DNA of 64,000 nt from Aurelia coerulea (GCA_039566865.1 CM076957.1:12409896-12473895); one strand, 5' to 3'. Positions 44,920 through 57,055 are shown, counted from the first letter of the stretch. Numbers and translations are program-made. Notes: generated from the sequence alone by a model not told the origin.

Positions 44920-46008
44920 CATTCATTTTCATTTTCTTTTTTACCCATGGTAGCCCCTCAATAATAATAATTGATTTACAGGAGGCCATACTAAAAACTT
45001 ACAAATAACTACTAATTTACAATAACAACGAAATTTGCTATAAAACCTAAACCTAAACCTAAACTAATTACAAATTGTCATAAATAAATGAAAGAAAACA
45101 GAAAAGAATTGGTGAGAAATTCATGGTTGCACCTTCTTTTTAAAAAAATGACAAATGCAGCCATATTAGAGAATTTCTCCATAGTTTACAATGAAAACTA
45201 CTTTGATGATAAGTGATCGTTGCATACTTCGTTTTTCCTTTTGAAACTTTTGTTTTGATTATTGCAAAAAATGCTGACATCAGCATTTTTTCCCAGTAGT
45301 AAGCAAATGAGTTGGAAGGAAGAAGGAAGGGGGAAAAGGGGGTTGAGGATAGTTATTTAGTGAAATTTTGATAATATCTTGACAAACTAAACACTTTCAA
45401 GTCAAAAAAGTCTCACTGTAAAACAGATTCTCAAGATATGCATGAAAACTGACCGTTAATAGTACTATGTGAGGATACCCCCGGGGAATCTTATGCCTTT
45501 TGCGGCCAATGATGCACAAAATTCAAACAAAATTACACAGCTTAGGTGGAAACAACCCTGTTTATCAGTTTTAATCTATTTATTGCCGCTGTAAAACATT
45601 TGGGGTCGAAATATCCTTGCAGAAAGTCCGCAAACTAATTTTTTTAAACGCTCTCAGGGTTGAAGTATTTCTGATCTCAGGGCCAAGACTGTTCCAAAGC
45701 TTGGCGCCTCGGTACGCAAAACATTTCTGCCCCTCTGCCGATTTTAACAATGGCAACCTGAGATTGACTTCGGCGTTTCTAAGAGAACGACTGGTAGAGT
45801 TGTTGACTCTCGTGAACATGTCTTTCATATAAGAAGGCACGTCCCCATTAAGGGATTTAAAGACCATTTTCTGAGCTTCAAAATCAATAAGCTCCCTGAC
45901 AGTGGGCCATTTAAGCGCCCGAATAACTGGTAAAGCAGTAGCATCAAATGGACTGTTGGTGACGAGTTTTGCAGCCCGATTTTGAAGTTTCTGCAATTTT
46001 TCAATGGT
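44920..46008 (-). pseudogene. LINE 3' end, near-identical copy of 18175-18870, with an insertion
   Basis: The minus frame 45996-45580 repeats the C-terminal tail LQNRAAKLVTNSPFDATALP and, unlike the 18.5-kb copy, keeps the frame through FAYRGAKLWNSLG. The 3' UTR (45140-44930, with the same TTTAGG-like units and a short (ATGAA)-type end) is separated from the coding part by about 490 unrelated bases (45150-45638). TTTTTAAA occurs on both sides of this insert. The 5' end is truncated at about 46008. Confidence 0.75.
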
Positions 46009-46029
46009 TACATCAAATCTGAAAAGTAA

Positions 46030-47910
46030 GGGTTAAAATAGTTTAAAATTTAATTTAAAATAACTTAGATTTAAAAGTTATGTTGTTCTCAAACGAACAG
46101 CCTCTTCTTTGCTTCAGTAAAGAAATGTTCTTTGGATTTTGATGAGAATGTGGCTTTTGTCTTCGAATTTCTTATTGCATTTGGCATCCTGTTAAAAATA
46201 TCGGCTGCATTGTTCCTCAAAGTTTTAGAATCGGTTGAAGTTGCAATTAGTGGTGCAGAGCTTGATCGCAGATGTCTGCTGTTTTCTTTCAGTGATATGT
46301 CTATGTATTCTGGCTTATTTCGATCTGATATGTATTTAAAAGCTAGTTTCACAAAGTGTCAGTCCCTTCTCTCTTTCATAGGCAACCAGCCGAGTGATAC
46401 GACATCTTTTTCTTTAGCTTAACGGCCAAGAACAAAACTTGCAGCTGCATTTTCAACTTTTTGTAATCGTTTTTGTAGTTTCAATGAAAGAGGTCGAAAT
46501 ACAGCATCAGCATAATCCAATTTCGATAAGATTAGCAGCTCTGCGACTTGCTTTTTCAGTTTCAGCGACATGATATTCTTGAATTTTTGTAGTATAGAGA
46601 GAGCTCCAAAACAGGGTGATGTTACCTTGTTTACGTGATCTTCCCATAAAAGATGCTGGTCTAAGATGACACCAAGTAATTTTGCTGACTTTTCAAGTTC
46701 AGTTTGTTGTTGTCCAATTTTGAGTGTGGGGCTAAAATCATCGAGGTTGTGATGACGCGATAGTTGCTTTGTGCTAAGGACCATGACCTTCGTCTTCCTT
46801 GGATTCAAGGCAAGATTAGCAGATACCGACCATGAATTTAGCTTCACTAGGTCATTATTCATGGCACTTTCAAGGGAGCAACAATTCTTTGGTCTGACTT
46901 GTGCGACAATTGTTGTATCATCAGCGTATTGAAAAAAAGGCTGTTCCATTTCTCCTTGAAGATCTGTTACGTACAAATTAAACAAAACAGGGCCTAGAAC
47001 TGATCCCTGTGGTACGCCGAATCTAGTCAGCATCAGTTCCGACATCTTATCATCCACTTGAACGAACTGGTGACGGTTATCAAGGTAATTTAACAACCAT
47101 TTCAAGAAAGAGTTTGAAAACTTGAGAGCATGCATCTTGTATAGCAAAGTTATATTATCAATCGTATCAAAAGCTTTGGAAAAGTCTGCAAGAACCATAA
47201 GTGTAATCTTACCTCTTCCCATGGCCTGGACAATCATATCTTTAATACCGAGTAACGCAGTTACCGTTGAGTGTCCTTTCCTGACTCCTGTATCCGCAAA
47301 CGTTTTCGTTTAGAATTTGCTCTTTCTCAATAAAATCAACAATCTGATTCATTACCAGGCGTTCGAAAATTTAAGACAACACTGGCAATATTGAAACAGG
47401 CCTGTAGCCATAATTTGCTTTTGCATCATCTACCTTTGGATTCAGGGAAATTCAAGCTGTTTTCCATTTCGTTGGAAAAGCTGACGTCTGAATACAGGTG
47501 TTGATGATATGACACAAAGGCGATGCTAGAAACTCGGCAATCGGTTTTATAAATTTCGTAGGGATCTGGTCAGGACCAGTCGAGCAATCATTTCTTAGGG
47601 ATTTTATTGCATTTGAGACTTCATTTTAAGTAACAGGTGCTAAAGTAAAGCTGTTATCCTGGCATTATAATCCTTCTACCGTTTTAAATAAGTCGTCCCT
47701 GTTTGATGGTGAACATTCCAGAATTCTTTCAGCTGTGCTGTTAAAGTGCTTATTGAGATCATTAACATTCGCTTTTATTAGTTGAGGGCTAGGGCTTAAC
47801 ACTCTGTGAATTGTCTTCCATACATCTTTTGGCCATCTTGATGAGAGAGCAGATTTTAGGAATTTACGCTTGGTTTCCTTTATTTTGGTTTTGAGTTCAT
47901 TCCTCACTTT
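46030..47910 (-). pseudogene. LINE D reverse transcriptase (distinct YADD family)
   Basis: Minus pieces 47907-47665, 47237-46419 and 46352-46089 cover a pre-RT segment, then VLADFSKAFDTIDNITLLYK, FGVPQGSVLGPVLFNLYV, FFQYADDTTIVAQV, LNPRKTKVMVLSTKQL, LLGVILDQHLLWEDHV and a tail with AADIFNRMPNAIRNSKTKAT. Stops and frameshifts between 47237 and 47665 and at about 46400 inactivate it. The family differs from the other LINEs in its VLADFSKAFD block and tail. Confidence 0.8.
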
Positions 47911-47939
47911 TCTACGATTAATCAGTTATTATCTATAAC

Positions 47940-49242
47940 TCACAAGATCTACAGTGTGTTCGAAGGAATTCCCAGCCATGAAACTAGAGCTCTCTTTTTT
48001 GACTTGTCGAAAGCATTTGATAGGGTCTGGCATGAGGGTTTACTATAAAAATTGCAATGTAGTGGCATAGATGGAAACCTTCTCTCGTTGATTCGGAATT
48101 ATTTGGCAAATCGAAACAGCGTGTAGTACTGTATGGCAAAAGCTCACAATGGGCATCAATATCTGCAGGAGTGCCTCAAGGCTCAGTATTAGGACCATTA
48201 TTTTTTCTAGTGTACATAAATGACCTTGCCGATAACTTTCACTGCGATGTGAGAATGTTTTCGGATGACGCATCTCTTTTTTCTGTTGTAAACGAAGTCA
48301 ATAAAACTGTAGGGGACTTAAATAGGGACCTTGAGACGGTACGTTTGTGGGCATGGCAATGGAAAATGCAGTTCAATGCGGATAAAACTGAAGAAGTTAT
48401 TTTTTCTTGCAAGATACGTAAGCCCTCCTATCCTCCCCTGTTTTTGGGATCCAACGAGATAGATACAAAATCCGAGCATAAACGCCTGGGACTAACTCTT
48501 GACTCTAAATTGAATTTTGAAAGCCATATCTGAGAAGCTAGTTTAAAAGCAAGAAGGGGTATCGGTATGATAAAATATCTTTCAAAATATGTTTCTAGAA
48601 ATGTGCTCGATCAGGTATATAAGCTCTGTGTGAGCACCCACCTGGATTATGGAGACGTCATATACCATAGATATGATCCTGAAATGCAATCTGCTTTCAC
48701 TCAAAGACTGGAGCATATTCAATATTCAGCTGCCCTGGCAGTCACTGGAGCATGGAGAGGTACGAGTAGACAAAAGACTCTACGAGGAATTTGGTTGGGA
48801 AAACTTGCATCAGAGAAGATGGTATCGACGTTTGTGTCATTTTTTTCAACGTGAAAAAGTCACAATCCCCTCATTACTTGTTTGCGGAATTTCCAGATGA
48901 ACGTGAACTTACCTACAATCTTAGAGCAACACGCGCTTACAACCAAAATTTTGGGCGAACTGTCCGTTTTTCGAATACGTATTTCCAAAATACTCTTCTT
49001 GAATGGAATCTTCTTTGTGATGATAAAAAGTATCATATATGCATTGTTGAATTCTAACGTAAACTTCTTGCAACCATACGACCATTAGGAAAACATACGA
49101 CCATGACAATGACATTGAAGGTGTTAGATATTTAAGAAAACTTCACTTGAATTTTAGTGCATTAAACGAACATAGATTCCGGCATAACTTTGACAGTCTA
49201 AACCCGATTTGTAATTGCGGAACTGGAAAAGAGGACAATGGT
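47940..49242 (+). pseudogene. LINE E reverse transcriptase, first part
   Basis: Plus-strand pieces give LFFDLSKAFDRVWHEGLL, MPQGSVLGPLFFLVYINDLA and a degenerate catalytic block MFSDDASLF (usual FADD). After an in-frame stop at 48532 it continues with KARRGIGMIKYLSKYV and HLDYGDVIYHRYDP. Then come a shifted LYEEFGWENLHQRRWYRRL-like stretch, FSNTYFQNTLLEWN and a zinc-knuckle start CNCGTGKEDN. At 49242 a second LINE interrupts it; the rest is at 50085. Confidence 0.8.
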
Positions 49243-50085
49243 CTGTTAATTAAAAAAGACCAGACAACTACCAGTGGTGAGAAAATAAGTACTCAAGGAA
49301 AAACAATCATGTCTGAAGATTCAGTCAAACTTCTCGGGATTCAACTAGACTATAAACTAAACTTTGATCCACACATTGCAGTACTTTGTAGAAAAGCTGC
49401 AACTCAACTTAATGTCCTAAAGAGGCTTCGAGTTTATATTGGTTTTGATGCGAGAGAAGTCCTTGTTCAGAGCTTTGTTTATTCTAATTTCATTTACTGT
49501 CCTTTAGTATGGCATTTTTGTTCAGCTAAATCAATGCATAAGATTGAGAAGGTACAAGAATGTGCACTTAGGTTCCTTCATAATGATCATGTCAGTTCAT
49601 ATAATGGCCTTCTACTGAAATCACAGCGATGCATCATGCATGTTTACCGACTTAGAGCTATCTCCATAGACATTTTCAAGACTCTAAATGGTCTGAATCC
49701 ATCCTTCATGAAAGACATTTTTCAAGTTAGATCCTCTAATTATTCATCGCGAAATCCTAATAACCTTACTCATTACAGACCAAACCAAGTTACTTTCGGT
49801 GCTTGCAGTCTCAAGTTCTTAGGACCGCAGATTTGGAATTGCTTACCAAATGAGCTAAAATCGGCTGAAAGCCTTAATATTTTCAAAAGGTTAATATCAC
49901 AATGGGATGGCCCCACGTGCAAATGCAACGCCTGTCGTTTTACTGTAAATAATGTATAAACCGTTTAAAAAAAATTATTTATTTTATTCTAATTACTGTA
50001 TCCATCGATTTTGATTAGTTTCCATGTACATATGTACATAGTAGACTAGATGATTTTTTCAATCGATGTAAAATGAAGATACAAC
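49243..50085 (+). pseudogene. CR1-like LINE 3' fragment inserted in LINE E
   Basis: The plus frame up to 49959 carries KLLGIQLDYKLNFDPHIAVL, SNFIYCPLVWHFCSAKS, HRPNQ-type YRPNQVTFGACSLKFLGPQI and the terminal CKCNACRF knuckle, the same family as 27131-30895 (minus) and 61592-62645. The ORF that appears to start at 49147 fuses LINE E to this fragment. AATG on both sides may be the short TSD. The 3' UTR ends with (CAA)n. Confidence 0.8.
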
Positions 50086-50500
50086 AACAACAATGAACAC
50101 TATCTCCTGCACTGCCCACAGTTTGATTTGATGCGTGCAGATCTCTTGGTCTGCTTTCAGAAATCCCTGCCCTGGACATTAATGATATTGATACAACAGC
50201 CTTGTGTGATCTCCTTTTATATGGCAGTTCACACTTTAATACAATTAGCAATAGAATGATCATGGATGCCACTATATTATACATTAAGACTACTCAACGC
50301 TTTAAGTGAGACTCCAAACAGCAGCTACCCCCCTCTTATTTTTGTTGTATATCTTTGTAATGGATTGTTTATTGTAAGTGTCCCTCATAGTTGGAACACG
50401 ATGACCTTGGGTCTTTTCCCGCTATGTGGGGCACAGTTGAATGTAAATATTAGAGCTGTAGTTGTTTTAAGTTGATATAGAAAACAAAATAAAGAAAAAA
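50085..50500 (+). pseudogene. LINE E C-terminal end and 3' UTR
   Basis: Resumes with NEHYLLHCPQFDLMRADLL, completing the CNCGTGKEDN...HYLLHC knuckle cut at 49242, and continues to about 50310. An A-rich 3' end with AATAAAG at about 50488 follows. The homologous C-terminus in LINE L (63110-63350, minus) has HFLLHCPQFGLEHIDLFRQL. Confidence 0.75.
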
Positions 50501-50504
50501 TGCA

Positions 50505-50995
50505 CCATGTATTGTCATAATCTTCCTTGATTTCCTATCCATGTTCTTCAATTCATTCTCTGTCCATTTCAGGATACCTGCTCCATATCTCTATAGTGAT
50601 ACAGCCCACGTGTTAATTGCCAAGATCTTATTCCTGCCATTCAATTTCGATTTCAAAACCAAGTTCAACCTCATTTTGTATTCGCTTGCAATCTTGTCTT
50701 TCATGTCCGTTTCTTTGATCTTATGGATTTCCACAATACCCAGATACTTGTATCCACTTTCATCGATTTCTTTCATCATTTGCCCATTCGGAAGTGCAAT
50801 ACCATTTTGCTTCACAACTTTTCCCTTCTTCAATTCCAGCACTCCACACCTTTTTAATCCGAATCGCATCCCGATGTCTTCGCTGAAGAGATGTACAGTT
50901 TGTACTAGTGAATCTATTTGGTCCTGATTCTTGGTAAACAATTTGAGAAGCAGGATAACTTTTGGGTAGTATTGAACATAAATGGCTGGAAAGTT
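50505..50995 (-). pseudogene. RLE-type LINE fragment just after the RT catalytic block
   Basis: The minus strand reads IDSLVQTVHLFSEDIGMRFG, LKRCGVLELKKGKV, YKYLGIVEIHKIKETDMKDK and INTWAVSL, continuing below 50590 with LKWTENELKNMDRKSRK. This overlaps and extends the stretch seen at 36541 onward. Both ends are truncated, against LINE E and a foldback. Confidence 0.75.
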
Positions 50996-51039
50996 GTTAC
51001 TTACCTGGTAATGATTTATGATATCATACCGCATGCGCC

Positions 51040-52365
51040 AAAAAAATATATACACTTTTGACAGGCCACGATCAATCGTATACTGGACCAATTTTGAAGA
51101 TTTATGAGGTAATCTTTAGCTAAGATCCTCAATTAGATGCCAGTATTTTTGTACCTTTTTTAGTCTTCTAATGATGGAGCTACAAGCGAGTTTCTTAATT
51201 ATCTTATTTCGAAATCACTGAAAACGGTCAAGAAACGTCGATCAAGTTTTCTAAAGGATCAAAATTTATGGACAACGAGAGAACGTTTTCGTGATGATTT
51301 GGGGATTTAGAAATTTATCAGCGAGTGTTAGTTCTAAGTTGGAGGAAATGTAAAAATACTTTTAATGACACAATTAAACGTATTCCTTTATAAGTTTCAT
51401 TGAAATTATGCTTTGGTGCATGTTTTATTCGTGTCTCAAGGGGGTTAAAGAGATAAACAGGGGAGCATCTTGAGGCCAGCAAGCATTAAGTCTCGTTGAA
51501 TTTCTGATTTTGTGACAGCTTGGGTGGCACTTTATTGAATTACTAGAGAATTGCGCAACAGGCCAATCTTAGAAATAATGCTCGTGCAGAAGTTTACACT
51601 AATCAACTTCCAAATCCCCAAATGACGCCGAAAAGGTCTCTTCTTTCTCTATTCATATTGAGTCTTCAGAAAATTTGATCGACGTTTTTTGATCGCTTTC
51701 AGTGTTTTCGAAAACGAAAATTTTAAGAAACTGACTTTTAGCTCTGAAAATTGAGAACAAAAAAATTGCAAAAAAATCCTAGAATCTAATTCAGGCTTTC
51801 TACTAAAGATTAAGTCTTCAAATTCGGTCCAGTGTACGACTTATCGTGGCAGTGGTGGAACAAAATGTTGCCTTCCTGCGAAGCAACGTCAAACTAAAAT
51901 TTTCCTTTCTTTGTTTTATCAATTTTGTCCGTGCCAGATTTCAGTTAAACTATTGCACAACATACATTTCAGTTTCGTAGGCTTGTTTAGAGTCATTTGG
52001 AATAGTCTAGCATTACTATTAATTGCTTCCTTGGACCTCATAACTTTGAATGGACAGGGCACAAGCCAAGCACTGTTTTCCTAGTTTCTATTCAATCTTT
52101 CCTGACATTATTCCTCCCTTTACTGTTTACATTTGAATCTTTGTTTTCTGTTAAATCCTACCTTCTTTCCATCCTTCGTTCTTTCCCTTTTCCTTTTTAT
52201 GTCCTTCCTTCTTTCTTTTATTTCTTCTTTCCTCCCTTTCTCCTTCCCTCCCTTTTCTTCCTTCCAGACAAACAAACTTCCTGCGAAGCTGCTTTATGGC
52301 TTCACGCATTTTTTGTCCACATCTGTATCGTGGCCTGCCAAATGGGCATGGTTTATCTTGGCGCA
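51040..52365. mobile_element. Foldback element related to 23003-26903
   Basis: The left end ATGCGCCAAAAAAATATATA...GACAGGCCACGATCAATCG (in two separated blocks) pairs with a right end carrying CGTGGCCTGCC and TTGGCGCAT. A second inner pair (CACGATCAATCGTATACTGG with CCAGTGTACGACTTATCGTG at 51825-51850) also folds. The block GACAGGCCA(C/G)GAT(C/A)AATC is shared with the 23-kb element. No ORF is supported; CT-rich sequence at 52180-52265 gives false Ser/Phe frames. Confidence 0.65.
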
Positions 52366-52578
52366 TAATAATTTATGTATCATGTTATGCATGTGAAATG
52401 ATTTACTTACGAGAAAGTCACATCTGAAACAGAATTCTCATCTCCTAGAGCATCCATCATCTAAAAAATTAACAAAGAAAACATAATTGTTGAGGATATC
52501 ATGGATAACGAAACTCTGAAAATGATTGTTTGTGTGGATATCTAAAAAAAATAAATTTGAATGTACTAATTGTTTTAA

Positions 52579-53436
52579 ACCTATTTGGACCCGGCTGAAA
52601 TTTTGATATTTTTGACAAGGGGAGGGGGCGTTTTTCACCCCCCTCTTTTTCTTCAAAACTACAAGAGTTTTAACAATGAAACTTATGCCCATCGTTCTTT
52701 GGACAATTAGCTTTAAAAACAACAATATAAATTTAATTGGTCACGTGGGTCGTTGCTAGGCAACCAAAAACAATGGGAAAATGGACAAACATTGAGCTAC
52801 TGCATTAAAAAGCAAATTTCGTCCAAATCAACATGGGATAACAGGCGGAATTGTAGCCAGAAGTATCAAATAAGAGTAGAGAAAGATATTTAGGCAAACA
52901 AATTTCAATTTAACTTGCAACTCTTGCTAATTAAGAGCAATTAGCAATTGAATAGACTAATTGAGATTTCTATTGTGAATTATTCTCTATTTTTAGACTT
53001 CCAATTAATGAAAATAGATAGTAATAAGGAACCTGACATTGTTTTCTGCAAGTTTTGAGATCTATAGCCTTTATTCATTCATTATATGACGTCATAAATA
53101 TAAATGACGTCATGGATATCAAAATCTGTTGATGTCAGCAAATATAAATAAACTGTATATCAAATTAAAATTTTTCTCTTAAAATTAAAATTTAAACTCT
53201 TCAAGACAAGTCGAATGGTGTATATAACTTTATCATTAGCCCTATTTGCAACAATTTAACGAGGATATTAAGATTTTCTTTGTGATCAGTTTCCGAATAA
53301 GGGCATCTGGAGGTCACGTGGTACAACAATGGACCATGAAATTTTTAAAAGTTTGCAGCACCATATCTACAATAGCGGTGGAGATATTTGAGAAAGTTTG
53401 GTAGGGGGGCGAAAAACGCCCCCGGTCCAAATAGGG
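52579..53436. mobile_element. TTAA-flanked MITE
   Basis: A 13-bp TIR, ACCTATTTGGACC on the left and GGTCCAAATAGGG on the right, is flanked by TTAA on both sides (52575-52578 and 53437-53440). TTAA target duplication is the mark of piggyBac and Kolobok groups. Just inside, GGGGGCGTTTTT(C)CCCCC-type stems lie at both ends. The right half has short matches to the TIR of the 1352-7556 element (AGTCGAATGGTGTAT; GATGTCAGCAAAT), which may be chance or distant kinship. Confidence 0.85.
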
Positions 53437-54161
53437 TTAAAATTCGACCCCCCCCCGATTTGGATGAGATGATCAGACGATTCAAGAGAGAACGCTGAGA
53501 ACGCTGCGAACTGAGCAGGCGGAGAATGGGGATAGGGTCCCCCTCCGGGGAAGTAATTCAAATTATGTAATTCTAGGTAATTTTGGGGTGCTGATTACGA
53601 AAATCAATGTTATACTGGCAAATTCAGTGGCTTTCGGCCTCTGTATCATGTCAAATTCTCATTTTCATGCAAAATAGACGCAAATGCCTTGTAGGGTCCA
53701 TCCTCTGGGGAAGTAAGTCAAATTAAGCAATCTCGTCCCCAGAGTGAGTTCGTTGCTCTACCTCTACTCTGGGATACAAGAGGCCGTTGGGCAATTTGAT
53801 TGGCTATTCAAAAACAATAACAAAATCAGATTATAACTGGCTCCCATTCAAAAATGGCCTTTATTGAATCGGTAATTTCACAAAATCAATGGGGTGTATG
53901 GGGCAAGTGATGAGTTTAAGAGGGGTAATGGACCACGGCGCATCCGAATTTCGGAGTTTCTGGAAAAGTTGGGGGTCATTATGACGTCATAACAGGGGGT
54001 TGAAAAAAAAATGTTGCGATTTTCCGACCCGAGGTTACGATTTGAGTTGATGCTCCATTATTATTATTATTGTTATTATTATTATTATTATTATGTAAAC
54101 TAAACCACCATCATTTTAACAGAAAATAAAATATAAAAACACCACTGTTTATTTGAATACG

Positions 54162-54183
54162 TTTCGATAAAAATCTTCTTCAG
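54162..54183 (-). ncRNA. Hammerhead-ribozyme-like core of the Penelope-like element
   Basis: Minus strand CTGAAGA (54177-54183), a short GAT/ATC stem with T-rich loop, then GAAA (54162-54165). It is the fourth such core in the window, all in Penelope-like ends. Confidence 0.55.
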
Positions 54184-54633
54184 TTAAACTAAACCAGAGG
54201 ACAGCCGAGTGTTTATACATTTTAAAAATCTTATTTACATGACAATATATTTACACAACCTAAGCAAAAATCATGCCAAATTATATTACAAACAATGAAA
54301 TAGCATTTACCGCCACCACTGTTAAAAGAAAGTTTTTAAGTTTTAGATGACTCCGAGTAAACAACCATTTTGAGATATATGCGTGGCACCATTACTTAGC
54401 ACACCTGGGACTGGAAACTCTTCTGTTATTGGAGCCAAGACCTTTGAGAAAAGACACCCGCCCAATAGCCCTCTAAGGATTTGCAGAACAGCTAAAAACT
54501 ATTTTAGCTAATGTTAAATCCCAGATGGCAAGGCAGGGGATTCCACCCTACCACCATGTGCGTAAAAACACAAAGCCAAAGGTTGAAGTGCCCCACCCAT
54601 GCAGATCCTAGCTTCTAAATGTAACGATAGAAT

Positions 54634-55010
54634 TTATGCCGACCCGCAAGCAAACATATCGAGTTCAATATCTGCTGCTCTTTCGTTCAGGCCAGCAGGT
54701 GAAAACGTACCAAGTTTGTATTGCCAAAACAACTCTTTCCTACGAAGGGAAAAGACATTATCTGCCCCATCGATTATCCTAATACTAACCGAAAAGTTAC
54801 CCCCATGTTGTTCCTCGAAAAAATGGCTGAAGAAACCAGCCTGTGGAACGGGCTTTCCCGTCGCCAGACTTCCCTCGTTATGTTTGCGTGCATATGTCCT
54901 AAAATACGATTTGTAGACATTGAACCTTTGTCGAAACTTGTTTTTGGTGCTGCCAATATATTTTTTATTGCATTCTTTGCAAGAGCTTTTACGGTATTCT
55001 TCGTAAAGGA
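54634..55010 (-). pseudogene. Penelope-like GIY-YIG endonuclease domain
   Basis: Contains CKECNKKYIGSTKNKFRQRF (GIY-YIG motif with the YIG and the following Arg), then a helix with HFFEEQHGGNFSVSI and RRKELFWQYKLGTFSPAGLN with the late Glu. This nuclease makes the nick that primes reverse transcription in Penelope-like elements. Residues upstream of the Cys block in the same frame (above about 55010) come from the inserted sequence and are not part of the protein. Confidence 0.85.
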
Positions 55011-55756
55011 AAACAGTTTTGGTGGATACATATGAAAGGTACATTTCTTGTTCGCTGTTTAGGGAACAGTCAAGCAAGATATAATATCTGACCAGAGCTG
55101 GATGGATTGGCACTTCTTTTAGGTAGAAGTTTGAAAGAAAGCAGCAGTATTCATCAAACAAAGTGATGAAAAATATATTTAGGAGATTGAAAGAATATGA
55201 AAATGGCATTGACTTGTCTCTCCTTCCACCATACCAGACAGCAAATTTTGTTACAAAATGTGGTGAAATGCATCAAATCCTGATCGCAAGGTTATCCAGG
55301 CCAATCAGGCTGATTACCAGATATAATGATAAAATTGGACAGAGGAAGTGTATTCAGAACAGATACATTGGCATTGGCATAAGAGTCGGGTGGCTGGGGT
55401 GTGCTGCATAGCCCCTCTAATCAGGCAAAAGTTATTTCACTTCAGGCGCGATTCAAGCACTATTAAAGCAACGAAGCCATCATATTGGGCACTTTCCATG
55501 AAATAAGCCCATCTAAACATTAGGCTGCACCTAAGTCCAGGAAAGGATAGCAGAGTTGCTGATTAATGCCAGCAATGGAAGAGATGGTCGAGAATAGTGA
55601 CAATATCTTAAGTTCTGATTTGTTAGCCCATTGCTAGTTCCTTTGGATTTAGGATTTGCATCCGAATCTTTTGCTCACCGATCGGCAGGTAATTGCATCC
55701 GAATTTGACATGTAAGGAAGGATTCCAAACGGAAATGTCTCAATGAAAGATGCAAA

Positions 55757-56263
55757 TCACAATAATGCAGCCGAAAGTGCAAACGGGCAGTCACATTGCA
55801 ACATGTAAACCACACTTTCTGTATTGCAATGATAGGCCCCCGAAAATATTTTGAATGTCCTTGAATCATTTGCATTGGCAAACGTATCCCCCTCTCGTAT
55901 CAAAGGACATATTTGACAATTTCTTCTACCGTTACATTTAAATGTTCCCCTTTCCACCAACTCCTCCTCTAATGGTTGCAGTTTTGCCCTAACCAAATTA
56001 TCCTTGAGACTTTTTGCTTTCCTAAAAGATACAAAAATTTTGTCTTTGAAAAGATTCCTGTGTTCCGCATCCGCAAAAAGGATGTTCTGAGATTGGCGTA
56101 AAACTTCGTACACCTTATGCAAAGCTGGATGATATGTTAAGACCAATGGGATCCGTGTGTCCTCCTTTGGTTGTTGTTGCCGGGAAAGTAAGGAAGCACG
56201 ATCCAACCCTATAACCCTGTCCACCTGCCCATCTATGTCCCCCTCTGTATAACCCCTATCCAA
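55757..56263 (-). pseudogene. Penelope-like RT C-terminus and Cys-rich linker
   Basis: 168 aa with IPLVLTYHPALHKVYEVLRQ, FADAEHRNLFKDKIFVSFRK, NLVRAKL and the linker FKCNGRRNCQICPLIREGDT ending YHCNTESVVYMLQC. These are the conserved C-terminal RT and Cys-rich segments before the GIY-YIG domain. The RT catalytic part is absent upstream. The last residues after MLQCD belong to inserted DNA. Confidence 0.8.
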
Positions 56264-56265
56264 GA

Positions 56266-56380
56266 GCCAAGTTTTTAGGTCTTACAGACCTTACAGACCT
56301 AAGTCTTACAGGTCTTAAGTCTTTAGGTCTTACAGACTAAGGAAGGACATATACAGAGGGGGACATAGATGGGCAGGTGG
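56266..56380. repeat. TCTTACAGACC repeats between inverted duplicates
   Basis: Iterations of AGGTCTTACAGACC and AAGTCTTACAGG fill 56274-56340. On either side, CCACCTGCCCATCTATGTCC (56220 onward) and its inverse (56351-56378) form a palindrome of Penelope-like sequence. It looks like a filler repeat at a rearrangement or template-switch junction. Confidence 0.7.
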
Positions 56381-56394
56381 ATGGGCACTATGGG

Positions 56395-57055
56395 CACTAC
56401 TGACAATATCAACAAATACATTTCCAATATCGAGAACAATATTATCATTTGTCTTCAAACCGAGTAGCATAACTTGGAATTTTGATGGATTGGCTACCAT
56501 TTGATTAGTTTTGAACCAAGAGATCGCTTGAGACATATTTTCTTCTAAGTTTGAAGCCAGACTTTCAAAAGTGTCATCACAAGAAAAAATGGTATTATCA
56601 TCAGCAAAATTGCACACCTCCGAATGTTCGACGATGTAGATGAAATCATTGAGAAAAATATTGAATAGTAGTGGCCCTAGCACAGAGCCCTGGAGGACAC
56701 CAGTTTTTGTTTGTAACCAGTCACTATATGTTGAGCCAACCTTTACTTTCTGCTTTCTATCTGAGAGGAAATTTGCAATCAATCTGAGACGAGCTGAGAC
56801 CCTGCAGACCAAAACCATACGCATTTAATTTAGCAATAAGTAAATCATGTGGCATGCAATCGAATGCCTTTGATAAGTCCATCAAAATCATACCAGCAAC
56901 ACCTTTCTTATCGAATGTCTTGCAAATAGCTTCAATAAGTCGAATCAGGGCATGTTGTGCACTATGTCCTTTTCTATAAGCACATAATAGATTTGATATC
57001 TTTGCAGTCACAAAAGAATTGATCTGTTTAGCTATCAAACGCTCAAAGACTTTCC
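56395..57055 (-). pseudogene. CR1-like LINE RT fragment
   Basis: Minus pieces 57038-56757 and 56824-56330 give ISNLLCAYRKGHSAQHALIR, ILMDLSKAFDCMPHDLLIAK, TGVLQGSVLGPLLFNIFL and NFADDNTIFSCDDTFESL. A frameshift near 56770-56820 splits it. It belongs near the family at 27131-30895 and is truncated at both ends. Confidence 0.75.

Larger units (their letters stand above)
54059..56265 (-). mobile_element. Penelope-like element fragments (GIY-YIG type)
   Basis: On the minus strand the 55757-56263 frame (RT C-terminal and linker), the 55209-54634 frame (GIY-YIG) and a terminal region with a hammerhead-like core (54162-54183) followed by a TTA array (54059-54095) are in element order. About 780 unrelated bases (about 55000-55785) interrupt it between the linker Cys block and the nuclease. 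It is 5'-truncated at 56265, where a short inverted duplicate begins. Confidence 0.8.

Noticed and set aside
49147..49242. N-terminal part of a 270-aa ORF
   Set aside because: It belongs to LINE E; the ORF is a chance fusion with the inserted CR1-like LINE.
52180..52265. Ser/Phe-rich ORFs
   Set aside because: CT-rich low-complexity sequence inside a foldback.
54634..55209. Whole 191-aa ORF as one protein
   Set aside because: Only the part below about 55010 is the GIY-YIG domain; the rest is inserted DNA read through.
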